DNA of 64,000 bases, from contig JAZKJV010011400.1 in assembly GCA_037367405.1 (NCBI GenBank), positions 8,182,501-8,246,500 on the forward strand, in the 5' to 3' direction. A model generated the notes under the pieces. The model was not told where the DNA came from. It saw nothing but the letters and a program-made list of their open reading frames with translations, and made no database searches. Positions within the stretch are counted from its first letter, which is position 1. Every line of letters starts with the position of its first letter. Positions 8,420-16,538 of the stretch are shown piece by piece. The position numbers were made by a program, and so were the translations under genes. The DNA is from Ottelia alismoides (Eukaryota; Streptophyta; Magnoliopsida; Alismatales; Hydrocharitaceae).

Positions 8420-8433
8420 GTTTCCGCGGAAAT
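8420..8433. promoter_or_regulatory. Dispersed palindrome, site 1
   Basis: GTTTCCGCGGAAAT, 13 of 14 bases of the consensus GTTTCCGCGGAAAC. It overlaps the ATG of the 8432 gene. Confidence 0.6.
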
Positions 8434-9079
8434 GGGCATCATGAAAGAGTTTCGGCGTGATCTCGCCATCACACTTGTGATTGGAACGTGTTTGTCGTTT
8501 GCCGGTCTCGGGGCCATGTATTGGCTCCATAGTGCATCGCCAACGATCGCATCGACAGACTCGCAGCCGCCTCAGCAGAGGCCTGAGACCATGTCTGACA
8601 CGATAGAATTTGATGAAACAGTTTGGGAACTGGTGGGGCCAATCGCTGCCGCTGATATTGGGCGGTCGGTCATGAGAAAATTCAACGCTAATGCCTATCG
8701 CTCCGATCGTCCTGACCAGCGATTGATACGTCTTGATATGCTGCCGATGTTTGCAGATGGAAGTGTCGGGGCAATATCGCAAATGACATTCATCCAGACT
8801 CGCAGTGGTGACCGGTGGGTCAATACTGGGCTGGACGAATCAATTGGTTCAGATGGCGTGCGGATTGTTACGACACAGGTGAACGGTGAGCTTCATGGTC
8901 CGTATCGTGCTTACTATCCGAGCGGCCAGGTAAAGATGGAAATGACCTACGTACAAGGTAATCGCCAAGGTGCTGGGCGCGGATACTACGAAAGTGGCAA
9001 GCTGCAATGGGAAGCTCAGTACCTGAACGATCGTGAAGTCTCCGGCAAATCGTGGAAAGAGGATGGTAGTCCCAACTAA
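8432..9079 (+). CDS. Membrane-anchored MORN-variant repeat protein
   Basis: 215 residues. One N-terminal membrane anchor (about 11-34, LAITLVIGTCLSFAGLGAMY) is followed by a polar linker. The C-terminal 65 residues contain MORN-variant repeats (GELHGPYRAYYPSGQVKMEM, GRGYYESGKLQWEAQY). Such repeats bind lipids or proteins and are common in accessory genes. The orientation would be a short cytoplasmic tail with the repeats outside. An internal ATG at 8441 is also possible. It converges on the tape-measure gene with no intervening base, so it may be a late-acquired cargo gene. Confidence 0.7.
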   Translation: MGIMKEFRRDLAITLVIGTCLSFAGLGAMYWLHSASPTIASTDSQPPQQRPETMSDTIEFDETVWELVGPIAAADIGRSVMRKFNANAYRSDRPDQRLIRLDMLPMFADGSVGAISQMTFIQTRSGDRWVNTGLDESIGSDGVRIVTTQVNGELHGPYRAYYPSGQVKMEMTYVQGNRQGAGRGYYESGKLQWEAQYLNDREVSGKSWKEDGSPN

Positions 9080-11374
9080 TCACGGTGTTTGCGCGCCAAG
9101 CGCCGGAGTGGCCAGTGGTTTTTTGCCGGTATTGGCAGCGGTCTCCTTCGCGGGTTCCACCATCTGCTGATTCGAAGCTGCCGTAGCGGCTGTGTTGGTG
9201 GCCACTCGTTCGAGCAGCACCTCCAACTTCTTTAGCGCCTGAATTGTCGCATTTGCATCTTCCCTGGACATAGCGTCTCGTGCGAGCCCTGATGGACCTG
9301 TCTGAATCGATTGAGCTTCGCGTGCGGCTCTGGCGGCGGCACTTCGCGCGTCTGCTGGCGACAGCCCGCTACCGCCTTCGATCAACTCGAATATCTTTTG
9401 TATTTGCAGCTCTAGGTTGGTAATCTTCGTGGCTTCATCGGGAGTAACGCCATCGACCTTTAAGGAGCTAATCCGCTGCTGCAACTGTTGAATGCTGGTG
9501 ATGGCCTGGTCCCCGGCGTTTGTCGGCGCGCCCCAACCGGACCAGTCGCCTAGCCATTGCAACGTGCCCTGCAATCCCGTGGCATAGGTTGTCTTCATAG
9601 TCTTGGAGCTTTGGGACTGGATCTTGGACGCATCGCCTTCTGTGACAAGATCTGCCTCAGTCGCGCGACGGATGTTTTCCGATTCTGCCGCAAACACTTG
9701 CGAGCGCAGCTGTGGTGTTGCCGTCTTTAGCTCGTCCGACAGTTCAGTAAACTTTTCGACGTCGGCCCTTACTCGGTCTTTCGTTTTGTTCAATTCCGCC
9801 CCCATTGAACTGTTGTTGTCCAGCAGGTCGTTTAGGAAGGTCGCGAATCGGGTTTCACCGAACGATCCAGCAGGTCCCAGGAATTGCCTGCGCAGGGCAG
9901 GATCGCGGAGTGCTTCCAATCGCCCGAACTGCGTACCCGGGTCTTTCAATCCATCGCTAGCCTTTAGAAACTGTTCCAGCTGCGTCAGCTTTACGTTTTC
10001 TGCTTCGGTGCGATCTTTCTTGCGTGTCAACAAATCTATCTGACTGCGTGCATCGATCCTCTGTTGTTCCAGGTTCCCAAAGAATTGTGCCTCGCGGCCC
10101 ATCAGGTCCGTAACGAACGTTGCGGAGGCTCGGCCTTCGTCATCCGACGCAGCCTGAGTGGCCTTGGCCCACAGTGTTGCACCTTCTCGCGCGGCCTCTT
10201 CTGGAGACTGTCCCCGAGCGGTCGCAATAGCTGATCCAAGGGCAACCGGTAGCGAACCCTGAACCTTATCGGCGCTGCCTACCTGAGATTCTGTTTGGGC
10301 GGTAACGAACAGGCCGATTGCCTTTCGAGCATCGTCGATGCCTGTCTTGCCCATGATATCCGCAGCACCGCCAGCTACGTCCGGTAACTTTCCAGGTTCG
10401 AGGCGCGAAACCTTTGCAGCCTCGCGTACGACGGTCTTGATCGCCTCGGGGTCACTCAAGCCCATGGAAGCGACTTCACCGATTGCTGCAGTGATTCGCT
10501 CAGGTGCTGCCCCTGTTTCCATCGTCATTGCAGTCGCACTGCCAAGCAATCCCATTCGATCAGCCTTTTCAAGGCCGACCAAGTTTTTGGCGGCCCTCTC
10601 TTGCTCTGTAGCTAACTCGGATTGCACGCTTGAGATTGCGGCCATGCGCTCGCGTTGCATTTCCAAATAGGCGTTCACAAGTTGGACTGCTTCGCCGATC
10701 CCGATGTACGCGGTTGCAATGCCAGCCAGTTCAGTAACGGCCGATTCCTTGAATCGCCGGAACATGTCAGCAGACTCGTCGGTCCCCTGTTTCATGTTGC
10801 TGATGACGGCACGTGCTGCCTTGGCTGCTTCTGGGTCGATCTTGTCGAACGCTGCGGCGATGTCCTCGATCGACTTGACTGACAACTTACCCGCAGCGAC
10901 CAGGCTGGCTTTAATCTCATCTGCAGCTTTGCGGCCCTCTGGGCCCAGAGCACGCATCTCTTCCAGCACATCGTGGAACTGGGTCTCACTCGAGTTAGCC
11001 GCGTCGTGCAGTGCTGTACGTGCGGCTGCCGCTGCGTCGGCCGCGGCTGGATCGATGGCTCTGATTTGATCCAAGATCTTATGAAACGACTGATAGCCCG
11101 CCTGGCCTGTCTGTGTGAAGTGCCCCTTCAGGGCTTCGGCCGCCGCTGAGCCCTCTGGCCCGAGTTTGCCAAGGTCGCCTAGCAAACCCTTCAGAGCCTG
11201 GTCATTGGCGCGGCGAATTTTCTCGAGGGCGCCTTCGATCTGAGTACCTGCAGCATCGCCGGCGGCTCCGCCATTGCGCAGTGCCAACTCGAACTCAACT
11301 TGTTTTTTGATTGCGCGGTCATACGATTGCAGCAATGCCTTCTCATCGCCGCTCAGTTCTACCACTTGCGTCAT
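9080..11374 (-). CDS. Phage tail tape-measure protein
   Basis: 764 residues from ATG 11374 (GGGGAA site upstream); the longer frame to 11527 overlaps the promoter region. Nearly all helical, Ala/Glu/Lys-rich, with long coiled-coil segments at the N-terminus, a central hydrophobic region (ELAGIATAYIGIGEAVQLVN) and a Gly/Ala-rich core (ADIMGKTGIDDARKAIGLFV) typical of tape measures. It sets tail length and is threaded through the tail tube. It is transcribed opposite to all other structural genes and lies far from the tail tube gene (15341-16273), which is unusual. Confidence 0.75.
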   Translation of the reverse strand: MTQVVELSGDEKALLQSYDRAIKKQVEFELALRNGGAAGDAAGTQIEGALEKIRRANDQALKGLLGDLGKLGPEGSAAAEALKGHFTQTGQAGYQSFHKILDQIRAIDPAAADAAAAARTALHDAANSSETQFHDVLEEMRALGPEGRKAADEIKASLVAAGKLSVKSIEDIAAAFDKIDPEAAKAARAVISNMKQGTDESADMFRRFKESAVTELAGIATAYIGIGEAVQLVNAYLEMQRERMAAISSVQSELATEQERAAKNLVGLEKADRMGLLGSATAMTMETGAAPERITAAIGEVASMGLSDPEAIKTVVREAAKVSRLEPGKLPDVAGGAADIMGKTGIDDARKAIGLFVTAQTESQVGSADKVQGSLPVALGSAIATARGQSPEEAAREGATLWAKATQAASDDEGRASATFVTDLMGREAQFFGNLEQQRIDARSQIDLLTRKKDRTEAENVKLTQLEQFLKASDGLKDPGTQFGRLEALRDPALRRQFLGPAGSFGETRFATFLNDLLDNNSSMGAELNKTKDRVRADVEKFTELSDELKTATPQLRSQVFAAESENIRRATEADLVTEGDASKIQSQSSKTMKTTYATGLQGTLQWLGDWSGWGAPTNAGDQAITSIQQLQQRISSLKVDGVTPDEATKITNLELQIQKIFELIEGGSGLSPADARSAAARAAREAQSIQTGPSGLARDAMSREDANATIQALKKLEVLLERVATNTAATAASNQQMVEPAKETAANTGKKPLATPALGAQTP

Positions 11375-11471
11375 CGCCCGTTCCCCGAAAAACCACGGTA
11401 CCGACAGAGTTGTCCACTCATGGCATTGTGACTCATGTCGATACCCAGTCCCGTGCCGATAGTGATCGTAG

Positions 11472-11485
11472 GTTTCCGCGGAAAC
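11472..11485. promoter_or_regulatory. Dispersed palindrome, site 2 (next to late promoter)
   Basis: A perfect GTTTCCGCGGAAAC, ending 14 bp upstream of the -35 of the candidate late promoter and about 100 bp from the divergent tape-measure start. Binding here could control both directions. Confidence 0.7.
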
Positions 11486-11499
11486 GCGGGGAAAAATCC

Positions 11500-11528
11500 T
11501 TGGGGCTGCCGGGGGGCGAGCATACAAT
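11500..11528 (+). promoter_or_regulatory. Candidate late promoter
   Basis: TTGGGG (11500-11505) and TACAAT (11523-11528) with a 17-bp spacer: a good sigma-70-type promoter directed into the rightward gene block. It lies inside the longest reading frame that starts at 11435, which argues against that start. Confidence 0.55.
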
Positions 11529-11566
11529 TAGGCTCATCTGCAGCCCCGGGGGAACAGGAGCAACCC

Positions 11567-12043
11567 TTGCAGAAATCAAAGCATGCCGCCACCACCCTGC
11601 TAGATCCGGCCGACGCGGCGATCGCCAAGATGATTGCCGTTCGCGCAGGGCGTGGTGAATCGCTCGAGCGCATTGCGCGCACCAGCAAGATTCCCTACAG
11701 CCGTATTCGAAGGATCGCGGTCCTCAGTCAGATCAGGTACAAGCATCGTCGCCCCACCAAAGAGCAGATACGCGCCGCCGTCCGCGCCGTGCGTGACGAG
11801 GGAGCCAGCATTCGTGCTGGTGCCAAGCTGGCGGGCATCTCGCGCACTGCCGCACACCGATATGTCTCGAGGAAACGGCAAGCCTCGATCGACTCCGCTG
11901 GTGACCTGGTGGTGGAGGATGGCACGCGAAAATACTCGCGCAAGAAACGCACCTGGACTTGCGCGGTGCATGGTCGACTGATCAACTGGCCATGCGTCGC
12001 ATGTGCAGCGCTTGCGGCTAAGGCACACGCCAAGCGCGCCTGA
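11567..12043 (+). CDS. Helix-turn-helix protein heading the rightward block
   Basis: 158 residues from TTG 11567, chosen because AGGAG lies 7 nt upstream; the longer frame from 11435 crosses the promoter. Two HTH-like segments are seen (ESLERIARTSKIPYSRIRRI and ASIRAGAKLAGISRTAAHRY), resembling resolvase/transposase-type HTH domains. The C-terminus is Cys-containing and basic (WTCAVHGRLINWPCVACAAL), possibly zinc-binding. As the first gene of the late block it could be a late regulator. A 16-bp dispersed repeat follows its stop. Confidence 0.65.
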   Translation: MQKSKHAATTLLDPADAAIAKMIAVRAGRGESLERIARTSKIPYSRIRRIAVLSQIRYKHRRPTKEQIRAAVRAVRDEGASIRAGAKLAGISRTAAHRYVSRKRQASIDSAGDLVVEDGTRKYSRKKRTWTCAVHGRLINWPCVACAALAAKAHAKRA

Positions 12044-12048
12044 CCAAC

Positions 12049-12064
12049 GCGCGGCGCGGGACTG
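12049..12064 (+). repeat. GCGCGGCGCGGGACTG repeat, copy 1
   Basis: One of five same-strand copies (others at 15192, 18056, 21505, 25311). Four start 5-14 bases after a stop codon, as here after 12043. Confidence 0.7.
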
Positions 12065-12086
12065 CTCCTGGCCAAGTTTTACAGTG

Positions 12087-12683
12087 ATGGCCATGCGACC
12101 ACTACTGTGCTTGATTCTGATTTGCTGTTTCGGATGCGGCCCCCGCGCGGTCAAGGTCCACTCACTTCCCGCGCCGCCGCCCGAGACGCCGCCCGTCAAC
12201 CTGCACCCCAGCCTGCACCAACGCAACGAGCTCGGGCCAAAGGGTCAGGGTTCGTGCGTACACGCGTCGATGACCATGATGCTCCGATGGCAGAACCGTT
12301 GTGATTTTGCCGCCAGGTGGTGGCGATCGTATCGCGATGGCGAGACGGCTGGCGGCCTGATGCAGAAACTGGAGCTCAACGACGAGGATTTCATCTGGAC
12401 CGAAAAGGCCGATCCCAGGTTTCTCGATGCGGCCTCGATATCCAGACGCGGCGCGGTTCTCTGGTGGAAGACCTCGCACTGCTGCTTCTTCAGCGGGTGG
12501 GTCAAGGGCAAAGACGGCAAGACCTACGCATCGATCATCGACAACAACCGCCCCGGCGTTTGGGAATATACCGAGCGCGAACAATTCATTCGCGGCTGGG
12601 CGGGATTTGGTGGCTTCGCCTTAACAACACTATCGCCGCCGGCGACGTCGATGCCATGGCTCTCTTACGAGATCGACGATTAA
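12087..12683 (+). CDS. Lipoprotein with papain/C39-like cysteine peptidase fold
   Basis: 198 residues. A type II signal peptide is followed by a lipobox ending at Cys17 (ICCFGC) and a Pro-rich linker. The mature part has GQGSCVHASM with a candidate nucleophile C57, TSHCCFF with H131, and IIDNN with D152/N153, the Cys-His-Asp/Asn order of papain-like C39 peptidases. It is probably anchored in the cell envelope after export, where it could cleave cell-wall peptides or a surface protein. No classical endolysin or holin was recognised in the prophage, so a lysis or superinfection role is possible but unproven. ATG 12093 is an alternative start. Confidence 0.65.
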   Translation: MAMRPLLCLILICCFGCGPRAVKVHSLPAPPPETPPVNLHPSLHQRNELGPKGQGSCVHASMTMMLRWQNRCDFAARWWRSYRDGETAGGLMQKLELNDEDFIWTEKADPRFLDAASISRRGAVLWWKTSHCCFFSGWVKGKDGKTYASIIDNNRPGVWEYTEREQFIRGWAGFGGFALTTLSPPATSMPWLSYEIDD

Positions 12684-12702
12684 CCAATTTTTGGGCTTTG
12701 CA

Positions 12703-14127
12703 ATGGACAGAGAATTGAAAATCAGAATCACCTCCGGGCTCGTAATGCTGGTCGTATTTGGCGCATTCTTGAACACCGCCTTTGACCGCGTGATTCCGCA
12801 CGACGCTACGAAGCCGAAGTCACGATTTATACTTCCGCAGCCTGATCCATCTGCCTCCAGCGATAACAGCCTGCTGCCTCAACCGGTAATCAGTTCGTCA
12901 CCGGTCAACAGATCGGCCCTGGACGAGGTCAAGCAACAAGGCGGTCGACTGCCGACCACCTACAATCCGAACACGGGCGAACACGTACCAATTTTTCATT
13001 CCTTGCAGCGTCCGACCGAAGCCCCTCCGATCGATGCGCCCAAGCTGCAGAGACCTGATAGCGCGAAAACTGATAGCGCAAAAGCCGATGCGCTGAACGA
13101 AGTCAAAGGCGGTCGCTGGGTCCGCAGCGCGACTAGTGACCAGCCATTCTGGTGCGCATCCTGCGATCCAATAACGTATCCGACGGTGTCACAGCCAACT
13201 CCGGTCCAAGAGAGCCAGCTATCTCGCATTGCCCGCGAGCGTGGCGCGACGATTCGCCAAGCACCTGACGGCAAGCTGTTCGCCGCGCTGCCTACGGGCC
13301 AGGTGTGGATTGCCACCGGAAAGCGTGGCACTCATGCTTTCCATGATCACAATTCAATCATAACCGAGATGGTCATGGGCGTTGGCTCTGCACCCACGGC
13401 CACGCCACGGCCTGACTGGTCACAGTACGCCCTAGCGCAAATGCCGCCCAGTCGCTCGATTCTTGAACCCATAGAGCGTACGCAGCCGATTGCAAAACCC
13501 AAGGCATTCGAACTGGCCCTGTTCCTGGACAGCAGTCAGCGCAGCCAAGTGCTTCGCGAGTGGTTTCAGAGCGACAAAGATCTACAGTATATTCGCTCAC
13601 AATGCAACTTTCAGATCTACACACCAGACAATCCCATCTACCGCACACGATTTGCAAATACGATCAGCACGCAAAACTTTCCGGCCGTTTTATTAACCTA
13701 TGCTGACGGTGGCCATATACACGCGGCTGCGGAAAACATGATCCCCAGCACGGCGCAGGCGCTGGCCAGTGACCTCTACTACTATGCCGCGCTCGCCTCC
13801 GATGGTCGTCAGGCAGAGTACGCTGCGATCGGCGGTCCAGGCCTCAGTGGCGCCGTCAAAACAGGCGGCTATAGCTGGGACAAAAACATCCAACCAGCCA
13901 TGCGGCTGATGATGGCACCTGGCCAACGCCCGGACCAATGCGACGACGCTGATGGTGATGGCGTATGCGACGATCCCTCGCGGCTGGGCTTTCTGGAAAA
14001 GGCCAAGGCCAACGTCGAAAAGAACGCGGTCGCCTGGCTCAGTCCCACAGACATGGTCACACTATTTTTGATTTGCATCTGCGGCTACTTGGCAGTTCGC
14101 TGGCTGCGTAGCCAGCAGGCGGACTAG
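12703..14127 (+). CDS. Bitopic membrane protein with thioredoxin-like domain
   Basis: 474 residues from ATG 12703. An N-terminal membrane segment (SGLVMLVVFGAFLNTAF) is followed by a long Pro-rich linker. Residues 255-365 (FLDSSQRSQVLREWF, then NFPAVLLTYADGGHIHAA) resemble a thioredoxin fold with a cis-Pro loop but no CxxC. A short Ca-binding-like motif DDADGDGVCDD comes next, and a second membrane segment (MVTLFLICICGYLAVRW) ends the protein. It follows the lipoprotein by 19 nt, so both may form an envelope-associated unit. I do not recognise a family. Confidence 0.6.
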   Translation: MDRELKIRITSGLVMLVVFGAFLNTAFDRVIPHDATKPKSRFILPQPDPSASSDNSLLPQPVISSSPVNRSALDEVKQQGGRLPTTYNPNTGEHVPIFHSLQRPTEAPPIDAPKLQRPDSAKTDSAKADALNEVKGGRWVRSATSDQPFWCASCDPITYPTVSQPTPVQESQLSRIARERGATIRQAPDGKLFAALPTGQVWIATGKRGTHAFHDHNSIITEMVMGVGSAPTATPRPDWSQYALAQMPPSRSILEPIERTQPIAKPKAFELALFLDSSQRSQVLREWFQSDKDLQYIRSQCNFQIYTPDNPIYRTRFANTISTQNFPAVLLTYADGGHIHAAAENMIPSTAQALASDLYYYAALASDGRQAEYAAIGGPGLSGAVKTGGYSWDKNIQPAMRLMMAPGQRPDQCDDADGDGVCDDPSRLGFLEKAKANVEKNAVAWLSPTDMVTLFLICICGYLAVRWLRSQQAD

Positions 14128-14169
14128 CACCGCTTTGGCGACACATGTTTCTCTTGCAAAGGCTCAATT

Positions 14170-14511
14170 GTGTTTACAGGTTTACTTGCCACACTACTCG
14201 GTTCGCCAATCGTACTCCTACTGATCGCGGTGGCCGCATTTCTGCTATTTGCCAGTTCGAAGAAGAAGGGACGCCCGTTGCTGCAAGGTGCAACGCTACA
14301 GCCCTATCGATCGCACCGCGACCTGGAGATCGAAGAAGACGCCGAGCTTGTGCGCTCGCACTATGTTCAGACGGCCAAGAACGCGTACACGCAGGCAGCC
14401 CTTGCGCGGCATCGTGAGCAACTGGTCGACGCCGACCAGCAAGAGTCGACGTTTCGCGCTGCCATCAGTTCCTGGGCGGCCGGCAACGTTGCACCAGCGA
14501 CGAAAAAATAG
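14170..14511 (+). CDS. Small single-pass membrane protein
   Basis: 113 residues. An N-terminal hydrophobic helix (about 3-27, LLATLLGSPIVLLLIAVAAF) is followed by a basic KKKGR stop-transfer and a helical, charged cytoplasmic tail. It lies between the envelope genes and the small terminase. Size and topology would allow a holin-like or spanin-like role, but no family signature supports one. Confidence 0.6.
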   Translation: MFTGLLATLLGSPIVLLLIAVAAFLLFASSKKKGRPLLQGATLQPYRSHRDLEIEEDAELVRSHYVQTAKNAYTQAALARHREQLVDADQQESTFRAAISSWAAGNVAPATKK

Positions 14512-14525
14512 AACCGATTCTATGA

Positions 14526-15182
14526 ATGGCCAAGAGCAAACGCGCGACGAAAAACACTGGAGCTTGCCAAGCGGCTGCTCCGGTGACAGCTGCTGATCAC
14601 GATCGCAAGGTCGCTGCACTCACTGCGCTCCTCGCCAAGCTGAGTGGCAAGACGCTCACGATTCGCCAGGAGCGTGACATTGCCTGGCACGAAGAACTGG
14701 AGCGCAGTCGTCACATCGCGGACTGGATTGCACAGGTACCCAAGGGCGAGTACTGTCGACTCTCTGGTCGGCAGCACAAGCTGATCGACGATTGTGCCGA
14801 GACCTATGGGCTGCCGCTGGGCGGCGCGACAATCGACCTGCGTGCGGCTCTTAAATCCATGCACGACTTCATTGCCGCCAACGCCTACAGGCTGCGCGAT
14901 CCAAACTCCGGCCTTGAACTGCACGAACTGAAAGAGCGCAGGCTGGAGCAGGAGGTCATTCGCGCTGATCAAGAGATAGCGCTGGGCGAACTGAAGCTCA
15001 AGCGAGAGCACGGCGAACTGATTCACCGTTCGGAACTGCAACAGGCCCTGATCACCCTATCGACCAAACTGCGTACCATCGCCAAGGCCCTGGCTCGCAT
15101 CAATCCGGAGGCCGTCAGCGTATTCAACGAAGGCATCGAAGCGCTGGCCAAAGAGATCGAAAAGGGCAGTCTGCAATTCTGA
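14526..15182 (+). CDS. Terminase small subunit-like protein
   Basis: 218 residues. The C-terminal half (ERRLEQEVIRADQEIALGEL, then HRSELQQALITLSTKLRTIA) matches the coiled-coil segment and following helices of Nu1/small-terminase proteins, which recognise phage DNA and recruit the large subunit. A basic, polar N-terminus precedes it. It lies 8 kb upstream of the large terminase, whereas the two are usually adjacent. A repeat block nearly identical to one following the large terminase starts 10 nt downstream. Confidence 0.65.
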   Translation: MAKSKRATKNTGACQAAAPVTAADHDRKVAALTALLAKLSGKTLTIRQERDIAWHEELERSRHIADWIAQVPKGEYCRLSGRQHKLIDDCAETYGLPLGGATIDLRAALKSMHDFIAANAYRLRDPNSGLELHELKERRLEQEVIRADQEIALGELKLKREHGELIHRSELQQALITLSTKLRTIAKALARINPEAVSVFNEGIEALAKEIEKGSLQF

Positions 15183-15191
15183 CACCCGCGG

Positions 15192-15207
15192 GCGCGGCGC
15201 GGGACTG
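15192..15207 (+). repeat. GCGCGGCGCGGGACTG repeat, copy 2
   Basis: Exact copy, 9 nt after the stop of the small terminase gene. It begins the larger duplicated block 15192-15325. Confidence 0.7.
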
Positions 15208-15325
15208 CCAGGCAATAGCCTATAGGCTATCGGCTGAAGGTTTTTCGTAGCCACCGCCACCAGGCGGTGGATGCACCACAATTGATTCACCACCACCCGG
15301 GCGGTGGTGGCTACAGGTCACCTAA
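15192..15325 (+). repeat. Intergenic repeat block, copy A, with REP-like hairpins
   Basis: Contains the 16-bp repeat, a gatagcctat-type dyad, GGTTTTTCGTAGCCACCG, the hairpin pair around 15248-15315 (gtagccaccgc ... gcggtggtggctac) and AGGTCACCTAA. It is very similar to 25311-25449 after the large terminase, in the same orientation. Confidence 0.75.
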
Positions 15326-15340
15326 ACCGCGGACCACTAC

Positions 15341-16273
15341 ATGCCACTACACAATGCGTTTGCCGTCAGGTATGGACCATCCACCGTCATCTCCGGGCTC
15401 AGTCAACTGGATCTGCAAACCGGTGCCAATGTCGAGGCTGAGACCGCCAGCGGCACGCCCTTCCCGCAGTTTGCCATCATCACCGGCCAAGACCCTCGCA
15501 TCATGTTTGCCACGCGGCAGGTCGCTGCCCTGCTAGGCATCACCGGTCTGACTGGCGCAATCATCGACAGCACCAACAATCTAATCGCCTTCTTTGCCCA
15601 GCTGGGCGGCAACGGGATTGCACTGACGACCAACGTGCATCGGTCGTACACCTCGACACGTGGCCTACTGGTCCCGCGTCGATTGCAATGTGCGGCGCAG
15701 GGCAACGCGCAGATTGATTGCGAGGCACTGCTGTACTCTCTGGACGGGGTCACGCACCCGATTGCCATTGCCGACAACGTCGGTTTGCCCGTCACAGTGC
15801 AAAACAATATCCTGCACACGATTGGCCCGATCTCGCTGGGCATTGCCGGACAAATCTTCACGTTCCAGTGCCCGCAGAGCATCTCGATCGACTTTGGTAG
15901 TGGCGCGTCAACGCTGGGCTGCGGTGGCGATCTGTACAAGACGCACATGCAGCAGCCACGCATTGCGCCGGTCATTTCGATCACCGGTATCGATGCCGCG
16001 GCTTTCGGGCCTGGTGGTGTACCGCCGGTAGGCGCGCCGCTGGATCACGCCAACACCAAGATCTTCCTGCGCAAGCGCCGCACCAACGGAGTCGGCTTTG
16101 TTCCCGACGCCACGGCGGAGCATATTCGCATGACCGCAAACGGTGTCGCGGTTGTCAAATCGCACACTGGCCAGGGCACCGACAAAGCCGAGGTCGCCAT
16201 TGAAATCACCACTGCGTGGGATGGCCTGGTCGCACCGATCACGTTCAATGTCACTGCCCCAATTGCCCCATAG
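15341..16273 (+). CDS. Probable major tail tube protein
   Basis: 310 residues, almost all beta, Gly/Thr/Ser-rich, with no signal peptide or enzyme motif. Composition, size and the next two small genes (tail-assembly-chaperone position) fit a tail tube subunit of a siphovirus-like phage. Segments such as ISLGIAGQIFTFQCP and EVAIEITTAWDGLVAPITF look like long strands. It is an inference from context; a capsid decoration protein is the main alternative. Confidence 0.55.
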   Translation: MPLHNAFAVRYGPSTVISGLSQLDLQTGANVEAETASGTPFPQFAIITGQDPRIMFATRQVAALLGITGLTGAIIDSTNNLIAFFAQLGGNGIALTTNVHRSYTSTRGLLVPRRLQCAAQGNAQIDCEALLYSLDGVTHPIAIADNVGLPVTVQNNILHTIGPISLGIAGQIFTFQCPQSISIDFGSGASTLGCGGDLYKTHMQQPRIAPVISITGIDAAAFGPGGVPPVGAPLDHANTKIFLRKRRTNGVGFVPDATAEHIRMTANGVAVVKSHTGQGTDKAEVAIEITTAWDGLVAPITFNVTAPIAP

Positions 16274-16310
16274 TTCGTTGACAACACTTCGCTTTCTCAA
16301 GTGAGCAATC

Positions 16311-16535
16311 ATGGCCAAGAAACCTGACAGCACCAGCACCGAGCAAGTGCCGCGTGACGACCTGGCGCCGCGTGACGACCTGGCGATAGCGCAGCAAGCG
16401 ATGCAGGATTGCCTCGGCTGTGGCCAGTACGAGGCCAGATCTCGCCTGGCTGCCCAGCCCGATCTGGCCAAACAGATTGCCGACCTGGCCGGCGATCGCA
16501 GGGCGGTGGCCCGACTGCTGACCACAGGACAATAG
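16311..16535 (+). CDS. Small protein in tail-chaperone position
   Basis: 74 residues with a tandem RDDLAP/RDDLAI duplication near the N-terminus, then a helical segment with CLGCGQY. Not recognised. It ends 3 nt before the next gene. The position between tail tube and the following gene is that of tail assembly chaperones, but I saw no slippery sequence for the frameshift these often use. Confidence 0.6.
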   Translation: MAKKPDSTSTEQVPRDDLAPRDDLAIAQQAMQDCLGCGQYEARSRLAAQPDLAKQIADLAGDRRAVARLLTTGQ

Positions 16536-16538
16536 GCC

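Noticed and set aside
11435..11566. N-terminal extension of the HTH gene from ATG 11435
   Set aside because: It crosses the candidate promoter; TTG 11567 has a good ribosome-binding site.
15248..15315. REP-like hairpins as the phage packaging (cos/pac) site
   Set aside because: The same hairpins occur in many places, including the flanking chromosome at 54016, so they cannot mark one packaging site.
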